Of a stretch of 64,000 nt of DNA, positions 61,782-64,000 are shown piece by piece; the stretch's first letter is position 1; each line of letters begins with the position of its first letter. Position numbers and translations under genes: made by a program. The notes beneath the pieces were generated by a model that was not told the origin of the DNA, did no database searches, and worked only from the letters and a program-made list of their open reading frames with translations. The stretch comes from Streptomyces qinzhouensis (GTDB lineage Bacteria > Actinomycetota > Actinomycetes > Streptomycetales > Streptomycetaceae). The DNA lies in contig NZ_CP042266.1 of assembly GCF_007856155.1 (NCBI RefSeq), forward strand, positions 2,294,001-2,358,000, read 5' to 3'.

Positions 61782-64000
61782 GCGGAAACGGAAACGGCGG
61801 GACGGAACAGAGCCCGGGCCCGGGCGCCTGTCAGCGGCCCGGCTGCGAAGGGCGTTACGAGGACGTCGGCGGCGGCGAACTGTACTGCGACACCTGCGGT
61901 CTGGCGCCCGTCGTCGCGGGAGGCCGGGGCAGTGCCCGCGCGGGCGGGGCGTCCGGCATGTCAGGCAGCGCGGGTTCGAAGGGGGCGGTGGGCTCCGGGA
62001 GGTCGGGGCGGTCCGGACGCTCGGCCCGGTCCGCGCGCTCCTCCCGTTCGGCCCGGTCCTCGGTCTCCCGGCGGTCGGTCTCGGGGCGGCTCTCCCGCTC
62101 CTTGGCCGGATCGAGTACGTCAAGTACGTCAAGTGCTTCGACGCGTTCGGTGTCGGTCCGCTCCAGCGGCTCCGCCACCCGGGGCTCCGCGCGCAACCGG
62201 CTGGGCGCCGGGCTGGTATCGGTTCCCGAAGTGCCGCGGCCCGAGCCGCGGTCCGCGTTGATGGCCGAGCCCGAGGTGCCGGAGCGCAAGCGGTTCTGCT
62301 CGCGCTCGGACTGCGGGGCCCCGGTGGGGCGGTCCCGCGGTGACCGCCCCGGTCGTACGGAGGGCTTCTGCACCTCCTGCGGCCATCCGTACTCCTTCGT
62401 CCCCAAACTCCGCCCGGGGGATATCGTCCGCGGCCAGTACGAGGTCGTGGGCTGTCTCGCCCACGGCGGTCTGGGGTGGATCTATCTCGCCATCGACCGT
62501 GCCGTCGCCGACCGCTGGGTCGTGCTCAAGGGTCTGCTCGACACCGGCGACCAGGACGCCATGGAGGCGGCGATCTCCGAGCGGCGTTTCCTCGCCGAGA
62601 TCGAACACGCCAACATCGTCCGCATCTACAACTTCGTCGAGCACCTCGACCAGCGCACCGGCTCCCTCGACGGCTACATCGTCATGGAGTACGTCGGCGG
62701 CAAATCCCTCAAGGAGATCGCCAACGACCGGCGGGACCCGGCCGGGCGGCGCGACCCCTTGCCGGTCGAACAGGCCTGCGCCTACGGTATCGAGGCGCTG
62801 GAGGCCCTCGGCCATCTCCACAGCCGGAATCTGCTCTACTGCGACTTCAAGGTCGACAACGCCATTCAGCAGCAGGACCAGTTGAAGCTCATCGACATGG
62901 GCGCGGTCCGCCGGATGGACGACGACGAGTCGGCGATCTACGGCACCGTCGGCTACCAGGCCCCCGAGGTGCCCGAGGTCGGCCCCTCCGTCGCCTCCGA
63001 CCTCTATACGGTCGCCCGCACCCTCGCCGTACTGACCATCGACTTCACCGGCTACACCAATGTGTACGCGGACTCCCTGCCCGATCCGGAGAAGGTGGAG
63101 GTCTTCCGGACCTACGAGTCCTTCTACCGGCTGCTGGTGCGGGCGACGGACCCGGACCCGGCCCGGCGGTTCTCCTCGGCGGAGGAGATGGCGGAGCAGT
63201 TGACGGGTGTGCTGCGGGAGGTGGTGGCGCTCCAGACCGGCCGGCCCCGGCCGGCGCTCTCCACCCTGTTCGGGCCCGAGGTGAAGGTCACGGACGCCCA
63301 GATCTTCGCCGAATCCCCCGACGACGTCTCGCGGTTGGGCGCCCGTCCGGCGCCCCGGGGTTTCCTGGGGCTCTCGGCGGGGGGCCGGACGCCCGCGCCG
63401 ACGGGGGCCCGGCTCACGATCCCGGCGCAGCCGTCCGGCCCGCCCGCCCGCCAGGGGCCGGGCGCGGCCGGGAGCATCGCCCCGGGATCCGGGGCCGCCG
63501 GGGTCTCGGGCCCGCCAGGGGGGCGGCTCGCTCCGCATCTCCTCCCGCTGGACACCGCGGCGGTGGCGCTGGCCCTGCCGGTCCCCCGGGTCGACCAGAA
63601 CGACCCGAACGCCGGTTTCCTCGCCGGACTGCTCACCGCGGCCCCGGCCGAGCTGATCGCCGCGCTGGCGACCGCGCCGGCCACCTCGTGCGAGACCGGG
63701 CTCCGGGAGGTGCGGGCCCGGCTGGAGATGCGCGATCCGGCGACCGCGGTCACCGTCCTCGAACAACTGGAGCGGCGGTTCGCCGACGACTGGCGGGTCA
63801 TCTGGTACCGGGGCCTGACGTCCCTGGTGACCGGTGACAAGGAGGTGGCGGCGCTCTCCTTCGACGCGGTGTACGACGCGTTTCCCGGCGAGCCCGCGCC
63901 CAAACTGGCCCTCGGTATCTGCGCCGAGGTGCTCGGCCAGCTCGACAACGCCGCCGAGTACTACCGCCTGGTGTGGACGACCGATCCCGGCTATGTCAGC
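61778..64000 (+). CDS. pknG: PknG-type Ser/Thr protein kinase (C-terminus cut by window)
   Basis: About 741 residues are visible; the gene continues past the window. GTG start overlaps the previous stop. Two rubredoxin-like cysteine sets occur: Cys18, Cys23, Cys37, Cys40, and Cys174, Cys179, Cys198, Cys201, separated by a ~120-residue Ser/Arg/Gly-rich linker. The kinase domain follows with Lys251 (VVLKGL), catalytic Asp356 in LLYCDFKVDNAI (the HRD position reads YCD, usual for PknG) and DMG at 373. A TPR region begins near the end. In mycobacteria PknG phosphorylates GarA/OdhI to control 2-oxoglutarate metabolism in response to GlnH/GlnX; a similar role is expected. Confidence 0.9.
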   Translation, partial: MSGNGNGGTEQSPGPGACQRPGCEGRYEDVGGGELYCDTCGLAPVVAGGRGSARAGGASGMSGSAGSKGAVGSGRSGRSGRSARSARSSRSARSSVSRRSVSGRLSRSLAGSSTSSTSSASTRSVSVRSSGSATRGSARNRLGAGLVSVPEVPRPEPRSALMAEPEVPERKRFCSRSDCGAPVGRSRGDRPGRTEGFCTSCGHPYSFVPKLRPGDIVRGQYEVVGCLAHGGLGWIYLAIDRAVADRWVVLKGLLDTGDQDAMEAAISERRFLAEIEHANIVRIYNFVEHLDQRTGSLDGYIVMEYVGGKSLKEIANDRRDPAGRRDPLPVEQACAYGIEALEALGHLHSRNLLYCDFKVDNAIQQQDQLKLIDMGAVRRMDDDESAIYGTVGYQAPEVPEVGPSVASDLYTVARTLAVLTIDFTGYTNVYADSLPDPEKVEVFRTYESFYRLLVRATDPDPARRFSSAEEMAEQLTGVLREVVALQTGRPRPALSTLFGPEVKVTDAQIFAESPDDVSRLGARPAPRGFLGLSAGGRTPAPTGARLTIPAQPSGPPARQGPGAAGSIAPGSGAAGVSGPPGGRLAPHLLPLDTAAVALALPVPRVDQNDPNAGFLAGLLTAAPAELIAALATAPATSCETGLREVRARLEMRDPATAVTVLEQLERRFADDWRVIWYRGLTSLVTGDKEVAALSFDAVYDAFPGEPAPKLALGICAEVLGQLDNAAEYYRLVWTTDPGYVS

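Overview
The window is high-GC actinobacterial DNA with GTG/TTG starts, GA-rich Shine-Dalgarno sequences, ATGA/GTGA-coupled genes and GC-rich hairpin terminators. The gene content (conservon, CsnR-type ROK regulon, PknG with GlnX/GlnH-like partners, RHS toxin, actinobacterial PepN) points to Streptomyces. From memory, the order sodF - pepN - secreted subtilase - sigma factor - asd - MFS - pepN - csnR-K resembles the S. coelicolor SCO26xx region; this was not checked by alignment.

Layout. 1-4 kb: the end of an ECF sigma/YCII pair, a DUF998 membrane protein, a PP2C (SpoIIE-type) phosphatase and an Eis-like acetyltransferase. 4-6.1 kb: a leftward run bioY - rpiB - nei. 6.5-10 kb: an amino-acid permease, a 2-hydroxyacid dehydrogenase and superoxide dismutase sodF behind a candidate Nur (nickel) box. 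10-13.5 kb: a DsbA/FrnE-like protein and the first aminopeptidase N. 13.55-14.35 kb: a gene-free repeat tract with two 42-bp palindromic elements and a nested 61/161-bp tandem repeat. 14.35-27 kb: an AbiEi-like protein, a large secreted subtilase, an ECF sigma factor with a membrane partner, asd, an MFS exporter, a DUF1203 protein and the second aminopeptidase N.

27.4-30.5 kb: a four-gene conservon (cvnA-B-C-D). 30.6-42.3 kb: the accessory region. A secreted DNRLRE/FG-GAP-repeat protein is divergent from a 2390-residue secreted RHS protein with a HINT domain and a C-terminal YwqJ-like deaminase domain; the adjacent small gene is a SUKH-3-like immunity protein. The toxin tip and immunity gene have lower GC than their surroundings. 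42.6-50.3 kb: a divergent EamA transporter/MarR pair with palindromic operators and an apparently leaderless marR promoter, small membrane ORFs, a GH84-like secreted glycosidase, an HNH nuclease and an MscS channel.

50.5-57.5 kb: the csnR-E-F-G-H-K chito-oligosaccharide/chitosan uptake and catabolism operon with a perfect CsnR-type palindrome upstream. 57.9-64 kb: a four-gene signalling operon, GlnX-like membrane protein, GlnH-like solute-binding protein, an uncharacterised helical protein and PknG kinase (cut by the window end). The best leads are the variant deaminase toxin with its HINT release module, the helical protein inserted in the glnX-glnH-pknG operon, the GH84-like enzyme with Gln-Asp where the family has Asp-Asp, and the repeat tract at 13.6-14.2 kb.
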